From Sporosarcina sp. FSL W7-1349 (GTDB lineage: Bacteria > Bacillota > Bacilli > Bacillales_A > Planococcaceae), in contig NZ_JBBOOK010000002.1 of the NCBI RefSeq assembly GCF_038003045.1, positions 186,001-250,000 of the forward strand: 64,000 bases of DNA, written 5' to 3'. Shown here piece after piece: positions 33,361 through 42,349 of the stretch. Under the pieces are notes generated by a model that had not been told where the DNA came from, did no database searches, and saw only the letters and a program-made list of their open reading frames with translations. The translations under genes were made by a program, and so were the position numbers. Positions within the stretch are counted from its first letter, which is position 1. Every line of letters starts with the position of its first letter.

Positions 33361-35465
33361 TCATTCCCACCCCTTTGTCTTGGAGCGGCGGAATGTTTCA
33401 CTTCAATAACACAATTGCGGTAGGCATCGATTAGCGCCTCATGGCCAGGGTATACAACAATTGTCGTGCCCCATTGTTCAATGATCGCTGGTCCAACAAT
33501 CAAATTGCCTGATTGCAGCAACGCCCCGTCGTAAATCGGTGTTTGAGTCGGTTCCACATCGAAGTGCATCTCCCGGACGCCGGCCAACGCCTCGCTCGGA
33601 TCCTCTTGCCGGAAGGCTTCTTCTTTCATTTTCACAGGCTCTCTGACGCCCGCCAAGTCAAGTCGTAGGTTTAAGATTTCGATATCATGCCCCGGATCTT
33701 TATGGGCGAACATTCTTTCATGAAGTTCATGGAATTCCGCAACCGTCGCTTCCAAATTCAATTCTGTGATACGGCGGGTCCGGGATTTTACAGGTACGGT
33801 TACTTCATGCACTTCACCTGCATAGCGCATATCGATGAAACGGCGGGTTTCAAACTGATTCGTGACCGATTGGCTGCCCAGTTTTTCACGCGCAATCTGT
33901 TCCATATTTTCAAAATCAGCGTTCATTGCCTGAAGATCCACTTGGTCCAGACTTTCAAAACGAGTACGCAGCTCCGTCACTTTCAAATTGGCCGCCACAT
34001 CACCAAGCGCACAGAAAACCGGCGCTAATGAAGGGACGATGACGGTGTTGATGCCAAGATCTTCGGCTTGCTTCCCGGCATGGATGGCTCCAGCTCCTCC
34101 AACCGCCATGAGCGCGAAGCTACGCGGATCATGTCCGCGTTGTGTCGTGACAAATTGAACGGCATTGGACATATCGCTGTTGACAATTTGTGAAATGGCA
34201 AGGGCCGCTTCTACTGTTGAAATACCGAGCGGTTCCGCAATTCGGGTACGAATCGCTTTTTCCGCCAATGAACGGTCCAGCTTCATTTCCCCGCCGAGGA
34301 AGTTATCAGGGTTGATATAACCTAAGAACACGTTCACATCGGTGACAGTCGGTTCTTCTCCCCCTCTGTCGTAACAAGCAGGTCCGGGATTCGAGCCCGC
34401 ACTTTTAGGTCCGACTTGCAAGGCGCCTCCATTATCGATCCAAGCGATGCTTCCCCCTCCCGAACCGATCGTGTGGATATCCATCATTGGCAAGGCGACA
34501 CGATATCGGCTGATCCAGCTTTCGGTCGTGATGGCCGGATTTAATTTTTCAATAACGGAAACGTCATAACTCGTTCCACCCATATCGACCGTGATGACAT
34601 TCTCATAACCTGATTTTTCCCCAATGAAAGAAGCGGCTGTCACTCCACCGGCCGGGCCCGATAGAAGGCTGCCAGCAGCAAATTTAGCACTTTGCATAAC
34701 GTTTTGAACGCCGCCGTTAGACTGCATGACAAACAATTCACCGGTGAACCCGTCTGCACGAAGACGCTCATCCAAATGTTCCAAATAGCTTTGCATGGAA
34801 GGCCCGATAAAAGCATTGACAATCGTCGTGCTGACACGCTCAAACTCTCGGATTTGCGGCAAGACTTCATAAGATAACGAAACAAACATGCCTGGCGCTT
34901 CTTCTTGGATAATCTCCCGGACCCGGCTTTCATGTGCAGGATTCATGAAGCTGAAAAGGAAGCACACGGCAATCGCTTCGATCCCTTCCTGGACGAAACC
35001 GCGCACTGCTTCACGCACTGCTCTTTCATCCAATTCTTTAATTACGCTACCAGTGTGATCCAGGCGCTCCGGAATGCCAACCCGATATCTTCGCGGAACG
35101 ATTTGAAAAGGTGCCTGCAGCCTAGGGGAAAATACACTTTCCTTATAGGCGCGCCGGAACTCGATTTCATCACGGAACCCCTCTGTTGTAAGCAACCCTA
35201 CTTTGGCACCGTTATACTCCAACAAGGCATTCGTGGCGACAGTCGTTCCATGTACAACTAACGGGCTGTTGGCCAAAATTTCTTTGATGTCCCGGCCAAG
35301 CAGATCCGCAACTTTTTGAATTCCGTTCATCACACCGTCCGATTGATCCGGTGTTGACGGTGTCTTTGTTGAGGTCATCTTCCCCTCGCCATCGATAACG
35401 ACTAAATCCGTAAAGGTCCCACCGACATCTATTCCAAACACCCATTGATTTTGCTCATTCACCAT
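33357..35465 (-). CDS. hyuA: Hydantoinase A/oxoprolinase-family ATPase subunit (HyuA)
   Basis: A 702-aa protein of the ASKHA-fold HyuA family that uses ATP to activate the substrate. GIDVGGTFTDLVVID at the N-terminus is the phosphate-1 motif. GTTVATNALLE, GPAGGVTAA, VDMGGTSYDVS (phosphate 2) and GSGGGSIAW are all intact. It starts with ATG behind GGAGG and lies 24 bp after the permease gene. It forms the core of the complex with the two HyuB-type proteins. Confidence 0.9.
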   Translation of the reverse strand: MVNEQNQWVFGIDVGGTFTDLVVIDGEGKMTSTKTPSTPDQSDGVMNGIQKVADLLGRDIKEILANSPLVVHGTTVATNALLEYNGAKVGLLTTEGFRDEIEFRRAYKESVFSPRLQAPFQIVPRRYRVGIPERLDHTGSVIKELDERAVREAVRGFVQEGIEAIAVCFLFSFMNPAHESRVREIIQEEAPGMFVSLSYEVLPQIREFERVSTTIVNAFIGPSMQSYLEHLDERLRADGFTGELFVMQSNGGVQNVMQSAKFAAGSLLSGPAGGVTAASFIGEKSGYENVITVDMGGTSYDVSVIEKLNPAITTESWISRYRVALPMMDIHTIGSGGGSIAWIDNGGALQVGPKSAGSNPGPACYDRGGEEPTVTDVNVFLGYINPDNFLGGEMKLDRSLAEKAIRTRIAEPLGISTVEAALAISQIVNSDMSNAVQFVTTQRGHDPRSFALMAVGGAGAIHAGKQAEDLGINTVIVPSLAPVFCALGDVAANLKVTELRTRFESLDQVDLQAMNADFENMEQIAREKLGSQSVTNQFETRRFIDMRYAGEVHEVTVPVKSRTRRITELNLEATVAEFHELHERMFAHKDPGHDIEILNLRLDLAGVREPVKMKEEAFRQEDPSEALAGVREMHFDVEPTQTPIYDGALLQSGNLIVGPAIIEQWGTTIVVYPGHEALIDAYRNCVIEVKHSAAPRQRGGNE

Positions 35466-35489
35466 GAAGCTTTTTCCTCCTTTTACTCG

Positions 35490-36839
35490 TTAGAATCCGG
35501 ATGACTCTTCCTCAACTTTTCCAAACTCATAACGCACATTCAATTTATTTAAAATAAAAGCCAACACAATATAAAGCAAGAAAGCTAGAACTGTGGCATT
35601 GATAGATCCGATGCCGAATGCCAGTTTAGATGCGGCAAAACCGCCGATGATGACAGAAACGATGGCCGCCACATTTAAACCCGAATAAGTCGCTCCTGGC
35701 CCGAAACTATACTCTTTTTTGCGGATCTTCGGTGCAACAATCCAATGATCTGCAATCATGACGCCTGCAATCGGCGGAACGTATAGCCCTAAAAATGATA
35801 AAAATGGAACAAACATATCTTGAATCCCCATCAAGGCGATGATGATCCCAATCGTCCCCATAGTCACAACTAACACTTTTTTCGGGACTTTGACAACATT
35901 CCGAAGCCCCAAGGAGCCTGTATATAGGTTGTTGTCATTTGTTGTCCATTGGGCAAAAATCAAGATCAAGAAAGCAAAGAATCCTAGTCCCAGCTTGCTC
36001 ATGGCAGCAGGGATATTCGGCGTCGATCCGATATCGGGAACTTGGGCCGCGATCGCCATAGCAGCACCCGCAATAATACAAAAGACACCGCCAAAAAAGT
36101 AACCGACCGATGCGCTGACACCGCCCGACACCGCTGTTTTCGCATAGCGTGTCACGTCAGGGAAGACGACCGCGCCCAATGCAGCATTCCCTACGACAAT
36201 CGTGATGCCCGCGAAAATTGTCATCGGATTTCCTGCTGGTTCGTATACCAACAGGTTTGCCCAGCTTCCAGAATAATTTACTGCACTGATAACGCCCCAT
36301 ATCGACAAAATGACCATTAAAGGAAGAGCAATAAAGCTAAGCGCGGCAAGTCCCCGATACCCGATAAAAGCGGTAAGCATCATTAAGATGCCTCCCCAAA
36401 CAACCGCTACTTCTGGCTCGGTAAGCCAATGATTCGGGAACATTTCATTAATCGTCGTTCCGAAGAAAGCTACCTGCCAACCAAACCAGCCGATTCCCAT
36501 TGTGACCGCCAATAAAATCCCAAACAAACTCGCGCCGTGTCGACCAAAAGCCTGACGCGCAAGAACAGTGGTCGAAATCCCGTATTTGGCTCCCATCGCT
36601 CCTTGGAAAAAACCATAAATGGCTAAAATCAGCATACCGAAGACCGCTGCGAACACTGCATTTTGAAAGTTTAATCCTGAAATGAGAGCCCCGCCCGTGA
36701 CGATTGTTGATAAAGAAATGACCCAAGCACAGCTAGTAACCGCAATATTAATAGGCGACTTCCGATGAGCCGCCGGGACTGAAGTGATCGCAAAGTCATC
36801 AGTTTGTCCCCGGGAAATTTGATTCGTATTGTTTTCCAT
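35490..36839 (-). CDS. NCS1-family permease (cytosine/hydantoin type)
   Basis: A 449-aa membrane protein with about twelve helices and the NCS1 hallmarks: GALISGLNFQNAVFAAVFG, GQxxFG-like FGRHGASLFG region, and the TNDNNLYTGSLGLRN motif used in substrate binding. It resembles cytosine permease CodB and, more loosely, the hydantoin permease Mhp1. In this operon it most likely imports the substrate of HyuAB. AAGGAG is upstream of the ATG. Confidence 0.88.
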   Translation of the reverse strand: MENNTNQISRGQTDDFAITSVPAAHRKSPINIAVTSCAWVISLSTIVTGGALISGLNFQNAVFAAVFGMLILAIYGFFQGAMGAKYGISTTVLARQAFGRHGASLFGILLAVTMGIGWFGWQVAFFGTTINEMFPNHWLTEPEVAVVWGGILMMLTAFIGYRGLAALSFIALPLMVILSIWGVISAVNYSGSWANLLVYEPAGNPMTIFAGITIVVGNAALGAVVFPDVTRYAKTAVSGGVSASVGYFFGGVFCIIAGAAMAIAAQVPDIGSTPNIPAAMSKLGLGFFAFLILIFAQWTTNDNNLYTGSLGLRNVVKVPKKVLVVTMGTIGIIIALMGIQDMFVPFLSFLGLYVPPIAGVMIADHWIVAPKIRKKEYSFGPGATYSGLNVAAIVSVIIGGFAASKLAFGIGSINATVLAFLLYIVLAFILNKLNVRYEFGKVEEESSGF

Positions 36840-36868
36840 ATTCCCATCTCCTTATTTACTGGAGTGAG

Positions 36869-37258
36869 TCAAATTGACTCCTCAGTGCGAATCGTAATGC
36901 CTTGTTTCAATGTATTCCCTATCGTGCATGCTCTCTCCGCCGAAACCATCAACTTCTTTTTGTACTCCGGTGTAAAATGATCCGGCAATCGAACCTTCAC
37001 GACACATTGCTCGATGCGGGAAGGACCTTCGACAGCTTTCGTCGCCGAGACGGCAACCGAAAATTCATGTTCGGCCACTGCCACTCCATCCCTTTCGAAC
37101 ATTCTTTGCATCGTGATAGCAATACATAATCCTAAAGACGACTCCAGCAATTCAATTGGCGAAAGGCCGTTGCCATTCGCTGCTTCCATCCCTTTCACCT
37201 GCATGCCGTTGTCGTTATGAATTCCGTATTCCCCATTTATTCTTCTGATAATAGACAA
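36869..37258 (-). CDS. OsmC-family protein
   Basis: A 129-aa OsmC/YhfA-like protein. Marks are GLSPIELLESSLGLCIAITM, with the first conserved Cys, and the second Cys in ERACTIGNTL. The family reduces peroxides with two cysteines or acts in thiol-dependent roles. TTG start behind GGAGGG, one base after the TetR stop, so it is coupled to the regulator. It is an unusual member of a hydantoinase operon. Confidence 0.85.
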   Translation of the reverse strand: MSIIRRINGEYGIHNDNGMQVKGMEAANGNGLSPIELLESSLGLCIAITMQRMFERDGVAVAEHEFSVAVSATKAVEGPSRIEQCVVKVRLPDHFTPEYKKKLMVSAERACTIGNTLKQGITIRTEESI

Positions 37259-37259
37259 C

Positions 37260-37883
37260 TTACACCCTCCTTTGGCCGATCAGCCCGTAAAATTCAAACT
37301 GCACTAACGCATCTGTAATCTCTTCCACCGTGGATGTCGGGACATGATCCAGATCATTTTCGGGGCCAAATAGCCATCGTGATAGAGTCCCCAACACCAA
37401 ACTGGTCAACATGCCTGCCCGGAGCTCAATATTCGAAGCTGACTCCAGCATGCCAAGTTCTGTCGCCCGCTGGATATTTTGTTTAAAGGCATTTTCGACT
37501 TCTGTTATCGTTTCCGTGATCGCTTCTCTTATTTCCGGATCAGCCCCGTTGCCTTTAATCAGCAAAATCGTCATAAGATTTCTATGCTCTTTTGCAAACG
37601 TAAAAATCTTTCTCATTAGGGAGATGGTAGATTCGATCATATCCTCGCTCGTTCCGTATGTTTGTCGATACCCTTGTTGAATCGCAGCGAGCAAGTTAAC
37701 CTTCCCATCCTCAATAATTTCCTTCGCTATTTCTTCTTTGCTTTTGAAATGCCAATAAAAAGTTCCTTGGGCAACTCCTGCCTGCTTGACGATATCTGAA
37801 ATTTTGGTTGCATGATATCCCTTCGTCGCAAAAATTTCGAGGGCAACCTGTAACAGTTCCTCTCTCCTGTCGATTTTAACCAA
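37260..37883 (-). CDS. TetR-family transcriptional regulator
   Basis: A TetR regulator of 207 aa with the HTH segment ILQVALEIFATKGYHATKISDIVKQAGVAQGTFYWHFKSKEEI and a helical ligand-binding C-terminus. The longer frame opens at a GTG at 37904, but that GTG has no ribosome site; a TTG at 37883 follows GAGG by eight bases and gives the usual short N-arm, so I prefer it. It is the first gene of the hyu operon and very likely autoregulates through the inverted repeat just upstream. Confidence 0.85.
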   Translation of the reverse strand: MVKIDRREELLQVALEIFATKGYHATKISDIVKQAGVAQGTFYWHFKSKEEIAKEIIEDGKVNLLAAIQQGYRQTYGTSEDMIESTISLMRKIFTFAKEHRNLMTILLIKGNGADPEIREAITETITEVENAFKQNIQRATELGMLESASNIELRAGMLTSLVLGTLSRWLFGPENDLDHVPTSTVEEITDALVQFEFYGLIGQRRV

Positions 37884-37905
37884 CCGCTCTACCTCTTTCC
37901 TCACC

Positions 37906-37923
37906 TGATTGACAAGTCAGTCA
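37906..37923 (-). promoter_or_regulatory. TetR operator-like inverted repeat
   Basis: TGATTGAC-AA-GTCAGTCA, an 18-bp repeat with one mismatch between halves, lies 23 bp upstream of the proposed TTG start. Position and symmetry suit autorepression. Confidence 0.6.
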
Positions 37924-38019
37924 GTTTTGTTCTTTAACTCCCTAAAACCTATATAAATGATATGAATAATATAATACGTTTCTGCTAGCTGAGTCAAGGT
38001 GAAGGGATTAAATAGAATA

Positions 38020-38062
38020 AAAAACTGCCTCTCCCTATCAGACAAGGGGAATGGCAGTTTTT
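38020..38062 (-). terminator. Rho-independent terminator
   Basis: AAAAACTGCC (38020-38029) pairs with GGCAGTTTTT (38053-38062), with CCC/GGG pairing inside, and T residues follow on the minus strand. It ends the ATPase transcript. Confidence 0.85.
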
Positions 38063-38082
38063 GATTCAGAAATAGAGTGCTG

Positions 38083-38841
38083 TTATTCATTCAATAAGTG
38101 ATGCAGTAACCGATCTTTATCATCAAAAAATTGTTTCATCATTTGATAATGACTCGTTTCTTCAAGCGACGTCTCCTTTGCCCCGCCCTCTGTAAACTCA
38201 ATGATTTGGGCATTCGGATAAGCCATGATGATTGGAGAATGAGTAGCGATGATAAATTGCGACTGTTGTCCGACCAATTCATGAATTCGGGATAGCATGG
38301 ACAATTGGCGCAACGGAGATAACGCAGCTTCAGGCTCATCCATAAGATAAATCCCTTTTCCTTGCAGCCGGTTCATGAAGGTGGCCCAAAACGATTCGCC
38401 ATGTGACTGTTGGTGGAGGGAGACCCCTCCGTATGAATCAATAATACGGGGAGCTGCCGCAAGATCACTGTCCAATTCTTCAATATTGGAAGCCACATTG
38501 TAAAACGTTTCAGCCCGGAGAAAATACCCGTCTTTCGGTCTGTTAACGCCTTTGATTAACGTTAAATAATCATCCAAATTAGAATGCGAGTCATACGTTG
38601 AAAAATTGAAGTGAAAGGATCCCCCTTCCGGATTAAATCCAGCTGCCACCGCAATCGCCTCCAATAAGGTGGACTTCCCCATCCCGTTTTCCCCTACGAA
38701 AAACGTGACATACGGATGGAGAAAAAGCTCGTCCAACGTGGCAATGCTAGGTAACTGAAAAGGAAACGTGTGGAAAGATGGAACTCGATCACGTTGCAGT
38801 TTCACACTTCTGATATATTGGGTATTTCTTAGAAACTCCAT
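38083..38841 (-). CDS. ABC/AAA-type ATPase (COG3910-like)
   Basis: A 252-aa single-domain ATPase. Walker A is GENGMGKST, the signature region reads SHGESFW (short SHGE form), and Walker B is IYLMDEPEAAL, followed by a switch His in ATHSP. No membrane partner is adjacent, so this is a soluble predicted ATPase, like those involved in DNA metabolism or stress. It starts 16 bp after the SRPBCC gene and shares its transcript. Confidence 0.85.
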   Translation of the reverse strand: MEFLRNTQYIRSVKLQRDRVPSFHTFPFQLPSIATLDELFLHPYVTFFVGENGMGKSTLLEAIAVAAGFNPEGGSFHFNFSTYDSHSNLDDYLTLIKGVNRPKDGYFLRAETFYNVASNIEELDSDLAAAPRIIDSYGGVSLHQQSHGESFWATFMNRLQGKGIYLMDEPEAALSPLRQLSMLSRIHELVGQQSQFIIATHSPIIMAYPNAQIIEFTEGGAKETSLEETSHYQMMKQFFDDKDRLLHHLLNE

Positions 38842-38857
38842 GACTCCCCCTCCAGAA

Positions 38858-39304
38858 TTACTGTTTTTCGGCTTGCTTTTTCACACGTTCTAAAAATTCG
38901 TTGACCACCTTATCCGTTGCAAACCATAAAAATAATTTGACAAACCACTTTAACGGGCGATTGGTTACGGTGTAGGTCAACGAAGTTTGATGGTCCTGTA
39001 TTTTCACTAATTCATATTGAGCCGTAATTTCAAATAGGTGTGCAAGGGTAAAGCCGACTTTCAGCTTTTTATGAGCAGGCTCATCCACATATTCCAATGT
39101 TTCCACGTCATACTCTTCTATGCGTTTCCCTTCCTTATATTTCTGGCGATAGATGCTTCCTACCTTATTTTCCGTTAGGTGAACTAGCTTGTGTTCCACG
39201 ACTTGAGGCATGATTTGTTGCATTTTATCTAACGAGCCGTCAAAAAAACTCCACACTTGTTCGATCGGTGCATGTATTTCAATATTCCTGGTCCATGCTT
39301 TCAT
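38858..39304 (-). CDS. SRPBCC-family ligand-binding protein
   Basis: A 148-aa START/Bet v1-like protein. It begins with WTRNIEIHAPIEQVWSFFDG, a family N-terminal strand and helix, and ends with a long C-terminal helix (FLERVKKQAEKQ). It probably binds a hydrophobic ligand. First gene of a two-gene unit with the ATPase. Confidence 0.8.
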   Translation of the reverse strand: MKAWTRNIEIHAPIEQVWSFFDGSLDKMQQIMPQVVEHKLVHLTENKVGSIYRQKYKEGKRIEEYDVETLEYVDEPAHKKLKVGFTLAHLFEITAQYELVKIQDHQTSLTYTVTNRPLKWFVKLFLWFATDKVVNEFLERVKKQAEKQ

Positions 39305-39393
39305 AAAATATCCTCCCTAGTTTTTTCCCCTCTGCGTAACTTACTTCTATCATATACTAATTTTCTTTTTATCATAATTTCTTGGATGAAAAA

Positions 39394-39422
39394 AGGAACA
39401 GGTCTATTTTTGACCTGTTCCT
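39394..39422 (-). terminator. Rho-independent terminator of ahpF
   Basis: AGGAACAGGTC (39394-39404) pairs perfectly with GACCTGTTCCT (39412-39422) and is followed by a T-run on the minus strand. Confidence 0.9.
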
Positions 39423-39437
39423 CTGCATAGGAATGAT

Positions 39438-40967
39438 TTAGTTTCGAACGAGATAATCGAATGCGCTTAGTGATGCAGTCGCTCCGGATCCCATTGAAAT
39501 AATGATTTGTTTATACGCGCTATCTGAACAGTCTCCCGCTGCAAATACGCCTGGGACGTTCGTGGCGCCACGCTTATCGACAACAATTTCACCGAATTTA
39601 TTGCGTTCCACTGCGTCGCCTAGCCAATCCGTGTTCGGGACTAAACCGATCTGAACGAATACACCAGCTAACTCGACATGGTGTTCGTCACCTGAATCAC
39701 GATCAATATACGTAATCCCGTTTACGCTATCCGTACCGGTGATTTCCTTTGTTTGAGCGTTTTTCACGACAGTGACATTCGGCAAGCTGTACAGACGATC
39801 TTGCAAAACAGAATCGGCTTTTAGTTCAGGTGCGAATTCAAGGACGGTTACATGGTTGGTGATTCCCGCAAGGTCGATTGCCGCCTCGATACCGGAGTTT
39901 CCGCCACCGATTACCGCAACATCTTTGCCTTCAAACAATGGACCATCACAATGCGGACAGTAGGCGACCCCTTTGTTTCTGAATTCCGCCTCGCCCGGTA
40001 CGCCGACATTGCGCCAGCGCGCTCCTGTTGAAAGGATGACGGATTTACTCTTCAGAACAGCACCGTTTTCCAATTCGATTTCAATGAGGTCTTTCTTCTC
40101 CAAACGTTTCGCACGTACCAAATTCATCACATCGATATTATAGTCTTTCACGTGTTCCTCAAGACTAGCCGCTAGTTTAGGACCTTCCGTGCGATTTACA
40201 CTAATGAAGTTCTCAATCGCAGCCGTATCCAAAATCTGACCGCCGAAACGCTCAGCGACAATTCCAGTGCGAATCCCTTTACGAGCCGCGTAGATCGCAG
40301 CACTCGCACCAGCTGGGCCTCCGCCAACAACGAGTACGTCAAATGGATCTTTATCGGCAAACTCTGATGCGTCCGGGCCGCTTCCGAGTTCAGCCAAGAT
40401 TTCTTCAATCGTCTTACGGCCGTTTGTGAACGGTTCACCATTCAAGTATACCGTTGGGACAGCAAGAATATTTTTGCTCTCCACTTCTTCTTTATACGCC
40501 GCCCCGTCAATCATCGTGTGCGTAACGTTCGGGTTCAATACGCTCATGAGGTTAAGTGCCTGTACCACTTCCGGGCAATTTTGACAGCTCAAACTAATAT
40601 ATGATTCAAAGTGAAGTACATCCTCGATTTTCTTCACTTGCTCAATGACTTTCTTATCCACTTTTGGCGCTCTGCCGCTCACTTGCAATAGAGCCAGGAC
40701 AAGTGAAGTGAATTCGTGTCCAAGCGGAATACCGGCGAAAACAACTCCAGTATCCTCGCCGATGCGATTGACACTAAAGCTAGGAGTTCTTTCCAACTCT
40801 GCATGCTCCACTTTAATGCGTGATGACATGGTGGCTAGTTCATTCACAAGTTCCAGCATTTCACGCGAAACCTTATCATCTCCCGCGCTAACTTTAAGCA
40901 GCACATCGCCCTCCATCATTTTAAGGTATTGGGCTAATTGTGCTTTTATATCTGCATCTAGTATCAT
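39438..40967 (-). CDS. ahpF: Alkyl hydroperoxide reductase subunit F
   Basis: A 509-aa flavoprotein disulfide reductase that passes electrons from NADH to AhpC. The N-terminal double-thioredoxin domain has CQNC (Cys128, Cys131). FAD motif GGGPAGASAAIYAARKG starts the TrxR-like part, and CPHC (Cys337, Cys340) is the second redox pair. NADH motif GGGNSGIEAA and GVFAAGDC are intact. It follows ahpC by 175 bp with a terminator and a long hairpin in the gap, so only part of the ahpC transcript may reach it. Confidence 0.97.
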   Translation of the reverse strand: MILDADIKAQLAQYLKMMEGDVLLKVSAGDDKVSREMLELVNELATMSSRIKVEHAELERTPSFSVNRIGEDTGVVFAGIPLGHEFTSLVLALLQVSGRAPKVDKKVIEQVKKIEDVLHFESYISLSCQNCPEVVQALNLMSVLNPNVTHTMIDGAAYKEEVESKNILAVPTVYLNGEPFTNGRKTIEEILAELGSGPDASEFADKDPFDVLVVGGGPAGASAAIYAARKGIRTGIVAERFGGQILDTAAIENFISVNRTEGPKLAASLEEHVKDYNIDVMNLVRAKRLEKKDLIEIELENGAVLKSKSVILSTGARWRNVGVPGEAEFRNKGVAYCPHCDGPLFEGKDVAVIGGGNSGIEAAIDLAGITNHVTVLEFAPELKADSVLQDRLYSLPNVTVVKNAQTKEITGTDSVNGITYIDRDSGDEHHVELAGVFVQIGLVPNTDWLGDAVERNKFGEIVVDKRGATNVPGVFAAGDCSDSAYKQIIISMGSGATASLSAFDYLVRN

Positions 40968-41016
40968 GTAATCTACTCCTTAATTTGTACTTTACTTAAA
41001 CATAAGTCGGCGTGAT

Positions 41017-41061
41017 TGCCTTAGATGTTGAATCGAGTTAGTCAATTCAACATCTAAGGCA
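41017..41061 (-). other. 17-bp perfect stem between ahpC and ahpF
   Basis: 41017-41033 pairs perfectly with 41045-41061 across an 11-base loop, with GGCGT/ACGCC outside it. No T-run follows. It may protect or process the ahpC and ahpF mRNAs. Confidence 0.7.
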
Positions 41062-41086
41062 TCCACCGAACGCCTCAAAAAAAGAA

Positions 41087-41122
41087 GGGGGCCCCTATCC
41101 CTAAAGAAAAGGGGCCGCCCCC
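41087..41122 (-). terminator. GC-rich terminator after ahpC
   Basis: GGGGGCCCCT (41087-41096) pairs with AGGGGCC and GCCCCC (41110-41122) with one bulge. The minus strand continues into CTTCTTTTTTTG. It probably reduces readthrough into ahpF. Confidence 0.85.
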
Positions 41123-41142
41123 GTTATTCCGCTATCGCGAAA

Positions 41143-41712
41143 TTAAATTTTACCTACTAGGTCAAGGCTCGGTTTAAGGGTTTCTTCGCCCTCTTTCCAT
41201 TTCGCCGGGCAAACTTCACCTGGGTTGTTACGTACATATTGTGCTGCTTTGATTTTGTCGACTAGGATGCTTGCATCACGTCCGATTCCACCCGCATTGA
41301 TTTCAAGTGCTTGTACAACGCCGTCCGGATCGATGATGAATGTACCGCGATCTGCAAGACCAGCCTCTTCGTCAAGTACATCGAAGTTGCGTGTAATTGT
41401 TTGGGAAGGGTCACCGATCATAATGTATTCAAGCTTGCTGATTGTATCAGAGTGATCGTGCCACGCTTTATGTGTAAAGTGTGTGTCCGTAGAAACGGAA
41501 TAAACTTCAACGCCAAGCTCTTTTAGTGTCGCGTATTGGTCTTGAAGATCGCCAAGTTCAGTTGGGCAAACGAATGTAAAGTCTGCTGGGTAGAAGCAAA
41601 CAACACTCCATTGACCTTTCATGTTGTCGTCAGTTACATCGATGAACTCACCTGTACCAGCGTTGTAAGCTGACGCTTTGAATGGTAGGATTTCTTTTCC
41701 GATTAAAGACAT
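41143..41712 (-). CDS. ahpC: Alkyl hydroperoxide reductase C (2-Cys peroxiredoxin)
   Basis: A 189-aa AhpC-type peroxiredoxin that reduces H2O2 and organic peroxides. The peroxidatic Cys49 is in DFTFVCPTE, and the resolving Cys168 is in GEVCPAKW. Length and motifs are those of Bacillales AhpC. AGGAGG precedes the ATG. A PerR-box-like sequence covers the promoter. Electrons come from AhpF, next in the same direction. Confidence 0.98.
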   Translation of the reverse strand: MSLIGKEILPFKASAYNAGTGEFIDVTDDNMKGQWSVVCFYPADFTFVCPTELGDLQDQYATLKELGVEVYSVSTDTHFTHKAWHDHSDTISKLEYIMIGDPSQTITRNFDVLDEEAGLADRGTFIIDPDGVVQALEINAGGIGRDASILVDKIKAAQYVRNNPGEVCPAKWKEGEETLKPSLDLVGKI

Positions 41713-41806
41713 AAATAATTCCTCCTAATGTGTTATTTATAGTTAGTCTAGGTCATTTCGTCAAAACCTAAACCGCAGCAATCATTATGTGAGGATCACT
41801 GCTTAA

Positions 41807-41860
41807 CTATAATAATTCTAATTACATATTAATTATTGTATAACCAGTCATTTTTGTCAA
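41807..41860 (-). promoter_or_regulatory. ahpC promoter with PerR box
   Basis: Minus strand TTGACA (41855-41860), 17 bp, AATAAT (41832-41837). The box CTATAATAATTCTAA at 41807-41821 agrees with the PerR consensus TTATAATnATTATAA at 12 of 14 defined positions and lies just after the promoter, where bound PerR would repress ahpC. Confidence 0.75.
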
Positions 41861-42179
41861 CAAATACACTCATAATTGTCGTTTTTTCTATCTTTATGTA
41901 TAAATAGTGACAGCAAGTATTAAGATGTCCTGTTTATTCTTGATGAATTATAAATTATATATAACTATTAATTCTCAACTATGTTACACAATTCTCGATT
42001 AAGAAATGTATATAAAGTGGTGAGATGCTTGCTTTTCATGTAATTCAGGACATTCATGAACGAGTATCTATCTTCCTTGCAAACAATGGAGAGGAGTAAA
42101 GTAGTTAGACTCCCTATTGCCAGGTCATTTTCAAATCCGCCGTAACACAGGAGTATATTTACATATGAAGGAATGTAAA
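41861..42179. other. 320-bp gap without a supported gene
   Basis: AT-rich sequence between the ahpC promoter and the pduL terminator. I found no ORF with a ribosome site, no repeat and no hairpin with a T-run. Confidence 0.5.
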
Positions 42180-42229
42180 AGGAGCCATCACAGAAAGTCG
42201 CTAATTACCGACTTTTTATGATGGCTCCT
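42180..42229 (-). terminator. Two-part hairpin terminator of the eut operon
   Basis: AGGAGCCATCA (42180-42190) pairs with TGATGGCTCCT (42219-42229), with AAAGTCG/CGACTTT inside, and a short T-run on the minus strand. Confidence 0.75.
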
Positions 42230-42349
42230 GAAAAATCGCTATGAAGAGCGACAAGAGATATCAAATATTCTTATTGATTCAAAAAATGCTCATTACTTGT
42301 GGCTTTCCAATTCCAACGTAACCGATCATCTTCGGTTTGCCGCTTGCAC

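Noticed and set aside
38083..38841. Reading the ATPase as part of a defence system with DUF2971
   Set aside because: The DUF2971 gene lies 9 kb away and no nuclease or effector is adjacent; the ATPase partners only an SRPBCC gene.
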